Below are positions 45,181 through 53,472 of a stretch of 64,000 nt of DNA, piece after piece. The stretch's first letter is position 1. Every line of letters begins with the position of its first letter. The notes below the pieces were generated by a model, which had not been told where the DNA came from, did not search any database, and saw only the letters and a program-made list of their open reading frames with translations. A program made the translations under genes and the position numbers. Source of the stretch: an uncultured Porphyromonadaceae bacterium (lineage in GTDB: Bacteria; Bacteroidota; Bacteroidia; Bacteroidales; UBA11471); the NCBI GenBank assembly GCA_900542765.1, contig UQOX01000001.1:1-64000 (forward strand), written 5' to 3'.

Positions 45181-46143
45181 ATGAGTTTTGTAAAATCGAT
45201 ACTGCAACAATGGCGCGACCGCAACCTCAAAAAAACCGCCGCACCGGGCCATGAGCCCCTGTCGCCCGCCGACATACCGGGAAACGACATCGCCGAACAG
45301 CACCTGCTCGAAGCCCTGGCGCGACAAATCAACGATGCGGTCGCCAACGGAGAGACCATCACGTCGCTCAACATCGAAACGACCTATGAGCAACTCGCGG
45401 AGAGCCTCGACCGCTTCAAACAAGAGTCGCTCAACGTGGCCCGCAACGAAGTCTCGGAACAATGGAGCGAAGAGGAATCGCGACGCATCGCCGAAATAAA
45501 AAACTTGCAGCAGCAAAATGCCGAACTCTTGCAGAACTTCACCGAATCGCAAAAACGATATGCCGGAGCCGACCGGCTGCGCAAAACCCTGAGCGAACGC
45601 ATTCACGACCTCGAAAACGAACTGGTGACCGTGCGAAACGAATATGAGCGGGAAATAGAAGAGAAACTACGGCAAATCAATCAGATAAAGGCGCGTTCAC
45701 TGGGTCTCGCCCATGAGAGCGACGAAGCGCCCGCCGACAATGAGCCCCACGAAGAAAATGGTGCCGACGAGCCCGAAAAAGTATTCGACTGCCACAGCAT
45801 CGACACCGGAAACGAGAACGATACCGTCGTGATAAAACACCGCTACGCATCGCTCTACACCAAACTCAACAAAGCGCAAAATGCCTTACAGGAACAACGC
45901 AAAGAAAACCGCAACCTGTTGAAGCGAGACTCCCGGCACCGCCAACGCATCGAAGAATTGGCGGCCGCCAACCAGTCCCTGCGCAAAGAGGTGCGACGTC
46001 TTGGAGAAGAACTCGAACAAGCCCTCGCAAAAATCGGGAAAAGAACCGGGACACCCACCACAGAAGGGAATACCCGCAACACTCAGCGGACAATGCAAGG
46101 TCTCACCTCACTGCAATTCGAAGAGGAGTCGACAGACAATTAA
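45181..46143 (+). CDS. Coiled-coil protein, co-transcribed with the hybrid PPDK-like gene
   Basis: A 320-residue charged protein starting 18 bases after the preceding gene. There is no signal peptide or membrane span. Long coiled coils are predicted at about residues 95-180 (IAEIKNLQQQNAELLQNF, LRKTLSERIHDLENEL) and 225-285 (LYTKLNKAQNALQEQRKE, then RQRIEELAAANQSLRKEV). An acidic linker separates them (about 180-200). No family is recognised. The tight spacing suggests it is a partner or scaffold of the hybrid protein, which is inference from context only. Confidence 0.75.
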   Translation: MSFVKSILQQWRDRNLKKTAAPGHEPLSPADIPGNDIAEQHLLEALARQINDAVANGETITSLNIETTYEQLAESLDRFKQESLNVARNEVSEQWSEEESRRIAEIKNLQQQNAELLQNFTESQKRYAGADRLRKTLSERIHDLENELVTVRNEYEREIEEKLRQINQIKARSLGLAHESDEAPADNEPHEENGADEPEKVFDCHSIDTGNENDTVVIKHRYASLYTKLNKAQNALQEQRKENRNLLKRDSRHRQRIEELAAANQSLRKEVRRLGEELEQALAKIGKRTGTPTTEGNTRNTQRTMQGLTSLQFEEESTDN

Positions 46144-46281
46144 CATCCCCTTGATGGGAAAAAATTTTCCTGACGCAAGCATTCCCCAAGAATACATTAC
46201 ACAGGAAGGAAAAAAGCAATCGCACAATCGCAACCAACCGTACGAATAACAAAGGGGAAAGGTATCCCACCCTTCCCATAA

Positions 46282-46569
46282 TCAGTTCAGCAATATGGGC
46301 GACGATGACGAAGCATCATCTGATGTCAAACGCTCCTCGATGACCATGTCCATGACTTGGCGTAGAAAATGCACCTGCGTCAAAGGCAATCTTCGGGAAA
46401 AAGTTTCTATAAGAATGGCAAACTCCTCGGGCGTAAACGTTGCCCCCCCCGTGAGGCTATGCGGCATCTCGGCATAGAATACGGCATAATTCACATCTTC
46501 CTTTTCACACACGGCCTCGAATGCATCAACGGCCTTTTTTATTTCCTCAATATTCTTTCTTTTTTTCAT
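46282..46569 (-). CDS. Small protein of unknown function
   Basis: A 95-residue soluble, acidic protein (MKKRKNIEEIKKAVDAF to SSSPILLN). It appears mostly helical, with one apparent helix-loop region (FTPEEFAILIETFSRRLPL). No family is recognised. It is divergent from the HTH regulator gene, with 132 AT-rich bases between the two starts. I see no promoter box or terminator that I trust. Confidence 0.55.
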   Translation of the reverse strand: MKKRKNIEEIKKAVDAFEAVCEKEDVNYAVFYAEMPHSLTGGATFTPEEFAILIETFSRRLPLTQVHFLRQVMDMVIEERLTSDDASSSSPILLN

Positions 46570-46701
46570 ATCAAAGGCTGGTTATTGGTTCCAAATCATA
46601 TTATTCGTATATTAGTAAAAGTAAAACCAATTAAATAGTCTTTTTGTTCATGCAAAAAACATTTTTTTCAACCCGGTTATACAAATCTCAAAAAACACAC
46701 T

Positions 46702-47163
46702 ATGTCAAAAATTATCTATTCCGGTAGCAAATTCCGTGAATTTCTGTCGCGAAGAGGGATTACCTATCAAGAGGCATCGGCTTTTCTGGGCATCGATAAA
46801 AACACCATCGGCAAGGCCGTACGCGGAGGCAACCTCAATATGAGCGTATTGCTGACCATCTGCAATATGTACCACCTCAACATTTCGGACTTTTTCGTGA
46901 GCGAGGGCAACGACGAAGAGGTTCAAACCTACGAAAATAGGACCGACCCGCAACCTCTCCCCACCACTCATCAACTACCATCGGTATCGGAAGAGTTCGA
47001 AACCTATAAAATTTCTAAAAAACCAAAGTTCCTGTATGAAAATTTATTGGCCTCGAAAGACCAGGAAATCGCCCTGCTTCGGGAAATGAACGAGCTCTAC
47101 AAGAAACAAATCGAAATGCTGCAAGAGAAGATTCTCGAAAACGACAGCAAAAACGGATTTTGA
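46702..47163 (+). CDS. Helix-turn-helix transcriptional regulator with C-terminal coiled coil
   Basis: A 153-residue protein. The N-terminal 65 residues form an XRE-like DNA-binding domain: FREFLSRRGITYQEASAFLG (helices 1-2) and IDKNTIGKAVRGGNLNMSVL (recognition helix and following helix). A Pro/Thr-rich linker follows, then a C-terminal coiled coil (LLREMNELYKKQIEMLQEK) that probably mediates dimerisation. Its target genes are unknown. It faces menG tail to tail with 8 bases between stop codons, and no shared terminator is evident. Confidence 0.82.
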   Translation: MSKIIYSGSKFREFLSRRGITYQEASAFLGIDKNTIGKAVRGGNLNMSVLLTICNMYHLNISDFFVSEGNDEEVQTYENRTDPQPLPTTHQLPSVSEEFETYKISKKPKFLYENLLASKDQEIALLREMNELYKKQIEMLQEKILENDSKNGF

Positions 47164-47171
47164 GCAAAATC

Positions 47172-47921
47172 CTACTTCTTCCCTATATAGATGGTGCATA
47201 CTCCCCGCGTGAGCGGACGGTAAGAAACCTCTCCAAACCCTGCTTCACGAAATATCGACAACATCTCTTCGCCCTGTGGAACGGCTTCGACCGAACGGGG
47301 CAAATAGGTGTATGCCTGCTTGTCGCTCGAAAACAAACGCCCCAACATGGGTATGACCCGACGGGCATAAAACCGGTACCCCTGCGCAAACGGGAATTGT
47401 GTCGGGGTCGACAACTCTATCACCATCAATATTCCCCCGGGTTTCAACACCCGGTACATCTCGGCAAAACCTTGGCTCAGTCGCTTGAAATTACGCACGC
47501 CGAAGGCCACCGTCACGGCATCGAAAGAGGCATCGGGGAAGGTTAGCGAGAGACAATCCTGCTTTTCGAAAACGACAGCGTCGTGCAGTTGCTGTTCCCG
47601 GCACTTCTCACGGGCAATGGCCAGCATGCCCTCGGAAAGGTCGATGCCCGTTATGGAGGGGGCATCGAGCATGCGGCACATCATAAAAGGGAGGTCGCCC
47701 GTGCCCGTAGCCACATCGAGTATGCGACGGGGGTGATAGCGCCGGAGCATCTTCAAGGCCGTTTTGCGCCACCCGCGATCGAGGCCGAAGGCCATGAGGC
47801 GGTTCATGCGGTCATAGACCGGTGCTATCGCATCGAACATGCGTTGCACCTGCACCTCCTTGCTCTCATCGCTGTCATAAGGAAGTATCGTCTCGGGATT
47901 ATGGTGCGGCTTTTCGGTCAT
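47172..47921 (-). CDS. menG: Demethylmenaquinone methyltransferase (UbiE/MenG)
   Basis: A 249-residue SAM-dependent methyltransferase that performs the last step of menaquinone synthesis. Motifs are the opening VQRMFDAIAPVYDRMNRLMA, the SAM-binding ILDVATGTGDLPFMMC, and DAVTVAFGVRNFKR. The quinone serves the fumarate reductase at the other end of the window. It lies 83 bases downstream of purC on the same strand, with a hairpin in between, and is the last gene of the phoH-purC-menG run. The ATG at 47921 is the start. Confidence 0.96.
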   Translation of the reverse strand: MTEKPHHNPETILPYDSDESKEVQVQRMFDAIAPVYDRMNRLMAFGLDRGWRKTALKMLRRYHPRRILDVATGTGDLPFMMCRMLDAPSITGIDLSEGMLAIAREKCREQQLHDAVVFEKQDCLSLTFPDASFDAVTVAFGVRNFKRLSQGFAEMYRVLKPGGILMVIELSTPTQFPFAQGYRFYARRVIPMLGRLFSSDKQAYTYLPRSVEAVPQGEEMLSIFREAGFGEVSYRPLTRGVCTIYIGKK

Positions 47922-47950
47922 CTTGCCTGTAATGGGGATTGGAGAAATGA

Positions 47951-47986
47951 CGGCGTGCGGAGAGAAGATGTTCTCTCCACACGCCG
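47951..47986 (-). other. Hairpin between purC and menG
   Basis: CGGCGTGCGGAGAGAA (47951-47966) pairs with TTCTCTCCACACGCCG (47971-47986), 16 bp with one mismatch around a 4-base loop. There is no T tract on the minus strand after it. It may set the ratio of purC to menG mRNA rather than terminate. Confidence 0.6.
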
Positions 47987-48004
47987 GTCATTCAAAAAGA
48001 GGAG

Positions 48005-48958
48005 TTATTTCCGGTTATTCAAAAATTCGGTCACATTCTTCTCGATGCGGGCTGCCACGTCTTCGGTATCGGCTTTGACAAATTTCTCACCGACAATGTG
48101 CTCATAGAGCTCGATGTAGCGGTCGCTGATGGAGGTGACGATGGCATCGGTCATTTCGGGTACCTGCTGGCCGGCTTTCCCTTGGAAGCCGTTGTCCATA
48201 AGCCACTCGCGGACAAACTCTTTGGAGAGCTGTTTCTGCGGTTCACCCTTGGCAAAACGCTCTTCGTAGCCTTCGGAATAGAAATAACGGCTCGAATCGG
48301 GGGTATGGATTTCGTCCATGAGATAGATTTTCCCGTCGTGTTTTCCAAACTCATACTTGGTGTCGACAAGAATCAATCCGCGCTCGGCGGCAATCTGCGT
48401 ACCGCGTTTGAAGAGTTCCATCGTATATTTTTCGAGCAAGGCATACTCCTCGGGCGTAGCCAGTCCGCGGGCCAGAATCTCTTCTTTGGAGATATCGGCG
48501 TCGTGCTCCCCTATCTCGGCCTTGGTCGTGGGGGTGATGATGGGCTCGGGGAATTTTTGATTTTCTTTCATGCCTTCGGGCAGTTTCACACCGCAGATTT
48601 CGCGCACACCGCTCTTGTAGGCACGCCAGGCACTTCCGCACAAATATCCGCGCACAATCATCTCCACGGGGAATCCCTGGCACAGCACACCGACGGTCAC
48701 CATGGGGTCGGGGGTAGCCACTTTCCAGTTGGGACAGATGTCGGTTGTCGCATCGAGGAACTTGGCGGCAATCTGGTTCAACATCTGACCTTTGAAGGGA
48801 ATGCCTTTGGGAAGAATCACGTCAAAGGCCGATATGCGGTCGGTGGCCACCATAACCAACAGTTCGTCGTTGATGTTATACACATCACGCACTTTTCCGT
48901 GGTACACGCTTTTCTGTCCCGGAAAGTGAAAATCGGTTTTTACCAATGCTTTTTCCAT
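48005..48958 (-). CDS. purC: SAICAR synthase
   Basis: A purine-synthesis enzyme that adds aspartate to CAIR. The ATG at 48958 gives 317 residues ([20 protein letters not shown]); a longer upstream frame overlaps the phoH end and is not credible. It shows [53 protein letters not shown] and [20 protein letters not shown]. The longer bacterial-type SAICAR synthase is usual in Bacteroidetes. It follows phoH by 13 bases, a neighbour pair I believe is common in the phylum. Confidence 0.97.
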   Translation of the reverse strand: MEKALVKTDFHFPGQKSVYHGKVRDVYNINDELLVMVATDRISAFDVILPKGIPFKGQMLNQIAAKFLDATTDICPNWKVATPDPMVTVGVLCQGFPVEMIVRGYLCGSAWRAYKSGVREICGVKLPEGMKENQKFPEPIITPTTKAEIGEHDADISKEEILARGLATPEEYALLEKYTMELFKRGTQIAAERGLILVDTKYEFGKHDGKIYLMDEIHTPDSSRYFYSEGYEERFAKGEPQKQLSKEFVREWLMDNGFQGKAGQQVPEMTDAIVTSISDRYIELYEHIVGEKFVKADTEDVAARIEKNVTEFLNNRK

Positions 48959-48971
48959 ATTCTTTACATAT

Positions 48972-49994
48972 TTAGGTTCTTTGTTTTTGGGTGCTGGGCT
49001 CATCTTTCCCGGCTCGCAGGTTCTCCTCGTTTTCTTTCCACAGGCGTTGCTGCCGGCATTTCTCGTCATAGGCGTCGTAAGCCTCGACAATGCGCTGCAC
49101 GAGTTTGTGGCGCACGATGTCTTTCTTGGAGAACTGCACCTTGCCGATGCCGGGCACGTCGTGCAGCAACTCGATGGCCTGCGACAGTCCCGAACGCTGC
49201 GAGGGGGGCAGGTCGATCTGGCTCATGTCGCCGGTGACAATCATCTTGGCGTTGAGTCCCATGCGGGTGAGGAACATTTTTATCTGGTGGGTCGAGGTGT
49301 TTTGGGCCTCGTCGAGAATGATGACGGCTTCGCCCAGGGTACGGCCACGCATGAAGGCAAGCGGAGCAATCTGTATGACGTTGTTGTCCATCAACTCTTT
49401 GAGGCGGGTCGCAGGAATCATGTCTTGCAGGGCGTCGTAAAGCGGTTGCAGATAGGGGTCGATTTTCTCTTTCATGTCGCCGGGGAGGAAACCGAGTTTC
49501 TCGCCGGCTTCGACGGCCGGACGGCTGAGGATAATCTTCTTCACCTCCTTGTTTTTCAAGGCTCGAACGGCCAAGGCTATGGCCACATAGGTCTTGCCCG
49601 AACCGGCCGGGCCGAGGGCAAAGACGAGGTCGTTCTCGTCGAAAGCCTTGACCAGCCGTTGCTGGTTTTCCGAACGGGCGACGATGGGCCGTCCGTTGAC
49701 CCCGTGTATGATAAGGTTGTCTTTTTTCACCTCGGGCGGACGGTTTCCCTTCACGATGTCGATAATCACCGACTCATTGAGCAGGTTATATTCGGCACAG
49801 TAGCGAATGAGCTCATTCACCTTTTCTTCAAAGAGAGCCATCTCCACCTCATCGCCGATGGCTTTCACCACCAGCCCGCGCGCCAAGATGCGCAACTTGG
49901 GAAACAAGGTGCGCAACAGTTGCATGTTACTGTCGTTCAAGCCATAAAATATGACGGGGTCGACATTTTCAAGAATTATGACGCGTTCTATCAT
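48972..49994 (-). CDS. phoH: PhoH-family ATPase
   Basis: A 340-residue cytoplasmic protein, starting at 49994 ([18 protein letters not shown]). Walker A is [20 protein letters not shown] and Walker B is [12 protein letters not shown]. Both are followed by the family-specific [15 protein letters not shown]. The protein has an N-terminal RNA-binding-like domain and a helicase-like C-terminal domain, and is linked to RNA metabolism and ribosome maturation (as with YbeZ). An upstream in-frame ATG (50072) would add a tail across the promoter. It is first in the phoH-purC-menG run. Confidence 0.93.
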   Translation of the reverse strand: MIERVIILENVDPVIFYGLNDSNMQLLRTLFPKLRILARGLVVKAIGDEVEMALFEEKVNELIRYCAEYNLLNESVIIDIVKGNRPPEVKKDNLIIHGVNGRPIVARSENQQRLVKAFDENDLVFALGPAGSGKTYVAIALAVRALKNKEVKKIILSRPAVEAGEKLGFLPGDMKEKIDPYLQPLYDALQDMIPATRLKELMDNNVIQIAPLAFMRGRTLGEAVIILDEAQNTSTHQIKMFLTRMGLNAKMIVTGDMSQIDLPPSQRSGLSQAIELLHDVPGIGKVQFSKKDIVRHKLVQRIVEAYDAYDEKCRQQRLWKENEENLRAGKDEPSTQKQRT

Positions 49995-50015
49995 GCTTTG
50001 GGTTTTCTGACTCGA

Positions 50016-50023
50016 CAAAGATA
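50016..50023 (-). promoter_or_regulatory. -7 promoter box (TATCTTTG) of the phoH operon
   Basis: The minus strand reads TATCTTTG, 21 bases before the phoH start codon at 49994. It is an exact TAnnTTTG match. Confidence 0.6.
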
Positions 50024-50129
50024 CAAAATAATACGGTACACCCGCCGACGAGACAAAAGTTTTGAAAGACAACTTTTTTGTGCGGCATTGCAGGGTTCAC
50101 GCCGGGCAGCGCGTCGCACCTTCGGAGAC

Positions 50130-50173
50130 AAAAGAGGGAATGCGTCGTGAGGACACGACGCATTCCCTCTTTT
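50130..50173 (-). terminator. Terminator of the ROK kinase gene
   Basis: A 20-bp perfect stem, AAAAGAGGGAATGCGTCGTG (50130-50149) with its complement at 50154-50173, around a 4-base loop. It lies 27 bases past the minus-strand stop codon, with a T run on the minus strand. Confidence 0.88.
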
Positions 50174-50200
50174 CAGGTTTCGGCATGACGGTCTTTCCTG

Positions 50201-51157
50201 TCACTGCGCGGCTTCCCAGCCCAAGGCACTGGCACCGAGAATGGCGGCGTCGGCCTCGTTGAGTTGCGAGAGAACCAGTTCGACTTTTCCCTTATAGATA
50301 TTGAGCAGGTTGTCTTCCATGGCTTCCTTGATGGGACGCATGATGAGGTCTCCGGCATGGGTAAGCCCGCCGAAGAGCACAATCATCTTGGGGCTCGAAA
50401 ATGCCACGAAGCTGGCGAAAGCCTCGCCCAGGATTTTTCCCGTGTATTCAAAAATTTCCTTGGCCAAGGCATCTCCGGCCATGGCGGCGTCGTAGACATC
50501 TTTCGAGGTGATGTCTTGCACGGGTATGCGCCGCAGGAGGCTCTCGACACGTTGCAATTCGAGGAACTCACGAGCCGTGCGGGCCACGCCGGTGGCCGAG
50601 GTGTAGGTTTCGAGACAGCCCGAGCGGCCGCAACCGCACAGGCGACCGTTGGGTCGCACGATGACATGGCCCAACTCGCCGGCATTTCCGTCACTGCCGT
50701 AGACAAGCTGGCCATTGGCCACGATACCGCTTCCCACTCCGGTACCGAGGGTAATCATGATAAAATCCTTGACGCCGCGCGCCACACCGTAGGTCATCTC
50801 ACCGATGGCCGCCGCATTGGCGTCATTGGTGATGCGCACGGGTATATGGAACACTTCCTCCATGAGCTTGACAAAAGGTACAACGCCCTTCCAAGGCAGA
50901 TTTACCGCACCTTCGATGGTTCCTTTGAAATAGTTGGCATTGGGTGCACCCACACCTACCCCCACAATTTCCCCGTCGAGATTTTGAGATTCGACCAGCG
51001 ACAAGAAGGCTTGGTGCAAATCCTGGATATAATCTTCGATGCGCTGGTGCTTGTTGGTTTTGATGGAATCCTTGGCCAAGACAGTACCGCGACTGTCGAC
51101 AATGCCCAACTTGGTGTTGGTGCCGCCTATATCGATTCCTACGACATACGATTTCAT
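50201..51157 (-). CDS. ROK-family sugar kinase (glucokinase-like)
   Basis: A 318-residue kinase; the ATG at 51157 gives the usual MKSYVVGIDIGGTNTKLGIV phosphate-binding opening. Other features are TLGTGVGSGIV and the ROK zinc site GRLCGCGRSGCLETY. No N-terminal helix-turn-helix is present, so it is an enzyme rather than a repressor. Glucose, or N-acetylmannosamine-type sugars, are candidate substrates. It is divergent from fabI and has its own terminator and promoter, with a striking palindrome over its expected -33 region. Confidence 0.9.
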   Translation of the reverse strand: MKSYVVGIDIGGTNTKLGIVDSRGTVLAKDSIKTNKHQRIEDYIQDLHQAFLSLVESQNLDGEIVGVGVGAPNANYFKGTIEGAVNLPWKGVVPFVKLMEEVFHIPVRITNDANAAAIGEMTYGVARGVKDFIMITLGTGVGSGIVANGQLVYGSDGNAGELGHVIVRPNGRLCGCGRSGCLETYTSATGVARTAREFLELQRVESLLRRIPVQDITSKDVYDAAMAGDALAKEIFEYTGKILGEAFASFVAFSSPKMIVLFGGLTHAGDLIMRPIKEAMEDNLLNIYKGKVELVLSQLNEADAAILGASALGWEAAQ

Positions 51158-51196
51158 GGTAACAGAGTAATTAAAAATGGTCATTGGTTGATTTCA

Positions 51197-51204
51197 CAAA
51201 TATA
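51197..51204 (-). promoter_or_regulatory. -7 promoter box (TATATTTG) of the ROK kinase gene
   Basis: The minus strand reads TATATTTG, an exact TAnnTTTG match, 39 bases before the start codon at 51157. No TTTG at -33 is visible, because that region contains the palindrome. Confidence 0.55.
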
Positions 51205-51218
51205 TCACAATCTTTTGT

Positions 51219-51242
51219 TTTTTGGCGCGGTTGCGCCAAAAA
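51219..51242. promoter_or_regulatory. Perfect palindrome (TTTTTGGCGC-N4-GCGCCAAAAA), possible operator
   Basis: Two 10-base arms (51219-51228 and 51233-51242) separated by 4 bases. Both strands begin with T and end with A, so it cannot act as a terminator. Its centre lies about 40 bases upstream of the expected ROK transcription start, which suggests a regulator binding site. It is about 100 bases from the fabI promoter. Confidence 0.5.
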
Positions 51243-51332
51243 TCTCGTTACAAAAACACGCCCCCGACGAGAAAAGTTTTTGTCTTACAGGAAAATCTCC
51301 TTGCCTGAATGCGCAAATTACGCGACAAAAGA

Positions 51333-51362
51333 TTGCCGGATAGAAAAAATAATGTACCTTTG
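51333..51362 (+). promoter_or_regulatory. Promoter of fabI (TTG, 19-base spacer, TACCTTTG)
   Basis: TTG at 51333-51335 and TACCTTTG at 51355-51362 match the Bacteroidetes -33/-7 elements with normal spacing. The leader is about 60 bases, to the start at 51431. Confidence 0.65.
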
Positions 51363-51430
51363 CGGCGTTAAAAAACCGGCACAAATTGCGCAAAAATGTG
51401 CAACTTACGTCGGATAAAAAAACGAAATTT

Positions 51431-52291
51431 ATGAGCAATAACTTATTGAAAGGGAAACGAGGCATTATTTTCGGAGCCCTTAACGACATGTCTATCGCAT
51501 GGAAAGTGGCCGAAAGAGCCGTGGAAGAAGGTGCAACCATCACATTGTCGAATACGCCGGTCGCCGTGCGCATGGGACAAGTGTCGGAGTTGAGCGAGAA
51601 ACTTCACGCCGAAGTGATTCCCGCCGACGCCACCTGCGTAGAAGACCTCGAAAACGTGTTCAAACGCTCGGTCGAAGTGCTGGGCGGGAAAATCGACTTC
51701 GTTCTGCACTCCATCGGCATGTCGCCCAACGTGCGTAAGAAACGTCCCTACGACGATCTCGATTACAGCCTGCTCGACAAGACCCTCGACATCTCGGCCG
51801 TTTCCTTCCACAAAATGTTGCAAGTCGCCAAGAAACTCGACGCCATCAACGAATATGGCTCGGTAGTCGCCCTCTCGTACGTTGCCGCCCAACGTACCCT
51901 CTTCGGATACAACGACATGGCCGATGCCAAAGCCCTCCTGGAATCGATTGCCCGCAGCTTCGGATACATCTACGGTCGCGAAAAGAACGTGCGCATCAAC
52001 ACCATCTCGCAATCGCCCACGATGACCACCGCCGGTAGCGGTGTCAAAGGCATGAACTCGCTGATGGACTTCGCCAACCGCATGTCGCCCCTGGGCAACG
52101 CCAATGCCGCCGAATGTGCCGATTACTGCATCGTGATGTTCTCTGACCTCACCCGCAAGGTGACCATGCAGAACCTCTATCACGACGGTGGATTTTCGAG
52201 CATGGGCATGAGCCTGCGCGCCATGGACCAGTATAACAAGAGTTTCGACGAATACCGCAACCCCGAAACGGGAGAAATCGTCTACGGATAA
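51431..52291 (+). CDS. fabI: Enoyl-[acyl-carrier-protein] reductase (NADH)
   Basis: The last reductive step of each fatty-acid elongation round. The ATG at 51431 (MSNNLLKGKRGIIFGALNDM) gives 286 residues. The Rossmann fold begins GIIFGALNDMSIAWKVAERA, and DFVLHSIGMSP follows. The catalytic part is ALSYVAAQRTLFGYNDMADA, with the FabI-type Tyr and Lys. The length is longer than enteric FabI, as in other Bacteroidetes, and the family is the target of triclosan-type inhibitors. It stands alone between its promoter and a strong terminator. Confidence 0.96.
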   Translation: MSNNLLKGKRGIIFGALNDMSIAWKVAERAVEEGATITLSNTPVAVRMGQVSELSEKLHAEVIPADATCVEDLENVFKRSVEVLGGKIDFVLHSIGMSPNVRKKRPYDDLDYSLLDKTLDISAVSFHKMLQVAKKLDAINEYGSVVALSYVAAQRTLFGYNDMADAKALLESIARSFGYIYGREKNVRINTISQSPTMTTAGSGVKGMNSLMDFANRMSPLGNANAAECADYCIVMFSDLTRKVTMQNLYHDGGFSSMGMSLRAMDQYNKSFDEYRNPETGEIVYG

Positions 52292-52320
52292 CCTCCGAGC
52301 CCATCTTTCCCCCGACATAA

Positions 52321-52353
52321 TGCAAAAAGCCCGGCGTTGCCGGGCTTTTTGCA
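52321..52353 (+). terminator. Rho-independent terminator after fabI
   Basis: TGCAAAAAGCCCGGC (52321-52335) pairs with GCCGGGCTTTTTGCA (52339-52353) around a 3-base loop. The T run is within the closing arm. Confidence 0.85.
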
Positions 52354-52451
52354 TAAAAAAGAGAAAGGACTTTAAACCTTTTTTCCCGTTTCGCGTCTAA
52401 CCGCAAAATCATCGTCAAAAGCAGAAGAAGAGAAAATTCATTTTTTCTTCC

Positions 52452-52459
52452 TATCTTTA
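52452..52459 (+). promoter_or_regulatory. Near-consensus -7 box (TATCTTTA) of the sigma factor operon
   Basis: One base differs from TAnnTTTG. It lies 31 bases before the start codon at 52491, and a separate ECF-type autoregulated promoter cannot be excluded. Confidence 0.4.
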
Positions 52460-52490
52460 CCGCCTCAAAAACAAGAAGCCGGAAAAACGT

Positions 52491-53045
52491 ATGTTGCCCG
52501 AATACAACGAAGAGATTATAGTCGCCCAGTTGCAAGACCCGAAACATTGCCGGGAAGCATTCGCACTGGTCGTGAGGCATTACAGCCAATCGCTCTACTG
52601 GCAGATACGCAAGATGGTGATTTCGCACGACGACGCCGACGACCTGCTGCAAAACACCTTCATGAAGGCATGGTCGAGCATCGCCTACTTTCGCGCCGAG
52701 GCTCGCCTGTCGACGTGGCTCTACCGCATCGCGGTAAACGAGACCCTCACCTTCCTGGCCCGGCAACGCCAACAAAACAACGTACCCATCGACGGAGACG
52801 ACTCATTTCTGGCCGAACGGCTCGAAAGCGACGAATGGTTCGACGGAGAAGAAATACAACGCCTGCTGCAAGAGGCCATACTGCGGCTGCCCGAGAAACA
52901 GCGCCTCATCTTCAACATGCACTACTTCGACGAGATGAAATACGAAGATATTTCCCGCATTCTCGGCACCTCGGTCGGCGCCCTGAAAGCCTCCTACCAC
53001 CACGCCGTCAAAAAAATAGAAGAATATTTAACATCGGCCGATTAA
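52491..53045 (+). CDS. ECF-type RNA polymerase sigma factor
   Basis: A 184-residue sigma-70 family protein of the extracytoplasmic function type. Region 2 is about residues 25-95 (HDDADDLLQNTFMKAWSSIA for -10 binding and core contact). Region 4 is about 125-180, with the helix-turn-helix MKYEDISRILGTSVGALKAS. It is followed after 54 bases by a small membrane protein and then by a periplasmic helical protein, an arrangement typical of envelope-stress modules. The target promoters are unknown. Confidence 0.94.
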   Translation: MLPEYNEEIIVAQLQDPKHCREAFALVVRHYSQSLYWQIRKMVISHDDADDLLQNTFMKAWSSIAYFRAEARLSTWLYRIAVNETLTFLARQRQQNNVPIDGDDSFLAERLESDEWFDGEEIQRLLQEAILRLPEKQRLIFNMHYFDEMKYEDISRILGTSVGALKASYHHAVKKIEEYLTSAD

Positions 53046-53099
53046 ACCTTATGCAAAGAAAGCAGTCTAACCATCGAAAATCATTCAAAGGCAAATCAT

Positions 53100-53462
53100 A
53101 TGGGAACTAAAAAAGAAATTTGGCAGAAGATCGACCGTCGGACCGGACTTACCGAGCCGGACGAGGCATACTTCGAGCAATTTGCCTCCCGTATCATGGA
53201 ACAATTGCCCGAAATGGAACAACCCAAGGCACAACCCGTCTCCCTGTGGACACGCCTGCAACCGTGGATCTACATGGCCGCCATGTTTGCCGGCATCGCC
53301 CTCATGGTGCGCATCTTCTCCCCGAGCCAATCCTCGACCGAGACCGACATCGTTGTCGCCGAAGAGCGTCTCAGCAACGAATACTACGACGAGCTCATCT
53401 GGGCGTCGTGCGTCGATGATTACAGCGTGTATGAGTATTTTGCCGACGCTTATGAATATTAA
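53100..53462 (+). CDS. Small single-span membrane protein, probable anti-sigma factor
   Basis: A 120-residue protein with a cytoplasmic N-terminal half (about residues 1-50, TEPDEAYFEQFASRIMEQLP) and one membrane span (about 56-75, IYMAAMFAGIALMVRIF). A short, Tyr/Asp-rich periplasmic tail (DDYSVYEYFADAYEY) ends the protein. No conserved anti-sigma zinc motif is visible, so the role is inferred from its place directly after an ECF sigma gene and its topology. It is followed within 10 bases by the periplasmic protein gene. Confidence 0.7.
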   Translation: MGTKKEIWQKIDRRTGLTEPDEAYFEQFASRIMEQLPEMEQPKAQPVSLWTRLQPWIYMAAMFAGIALMVRIFSPSQSSTETDIVVAEERLSNEYYDELIWASCVDDYSVYEYFADAYEY

Positions 53463-53472
53463 TCTTGTGTAT

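Noticed and set aside
51219..51242. Palindrome considered as a terminator
   Set aside because: On both strands the T run is on the 5' side and the A run on the 3' side, the reverse of a Rho-independent terminator.
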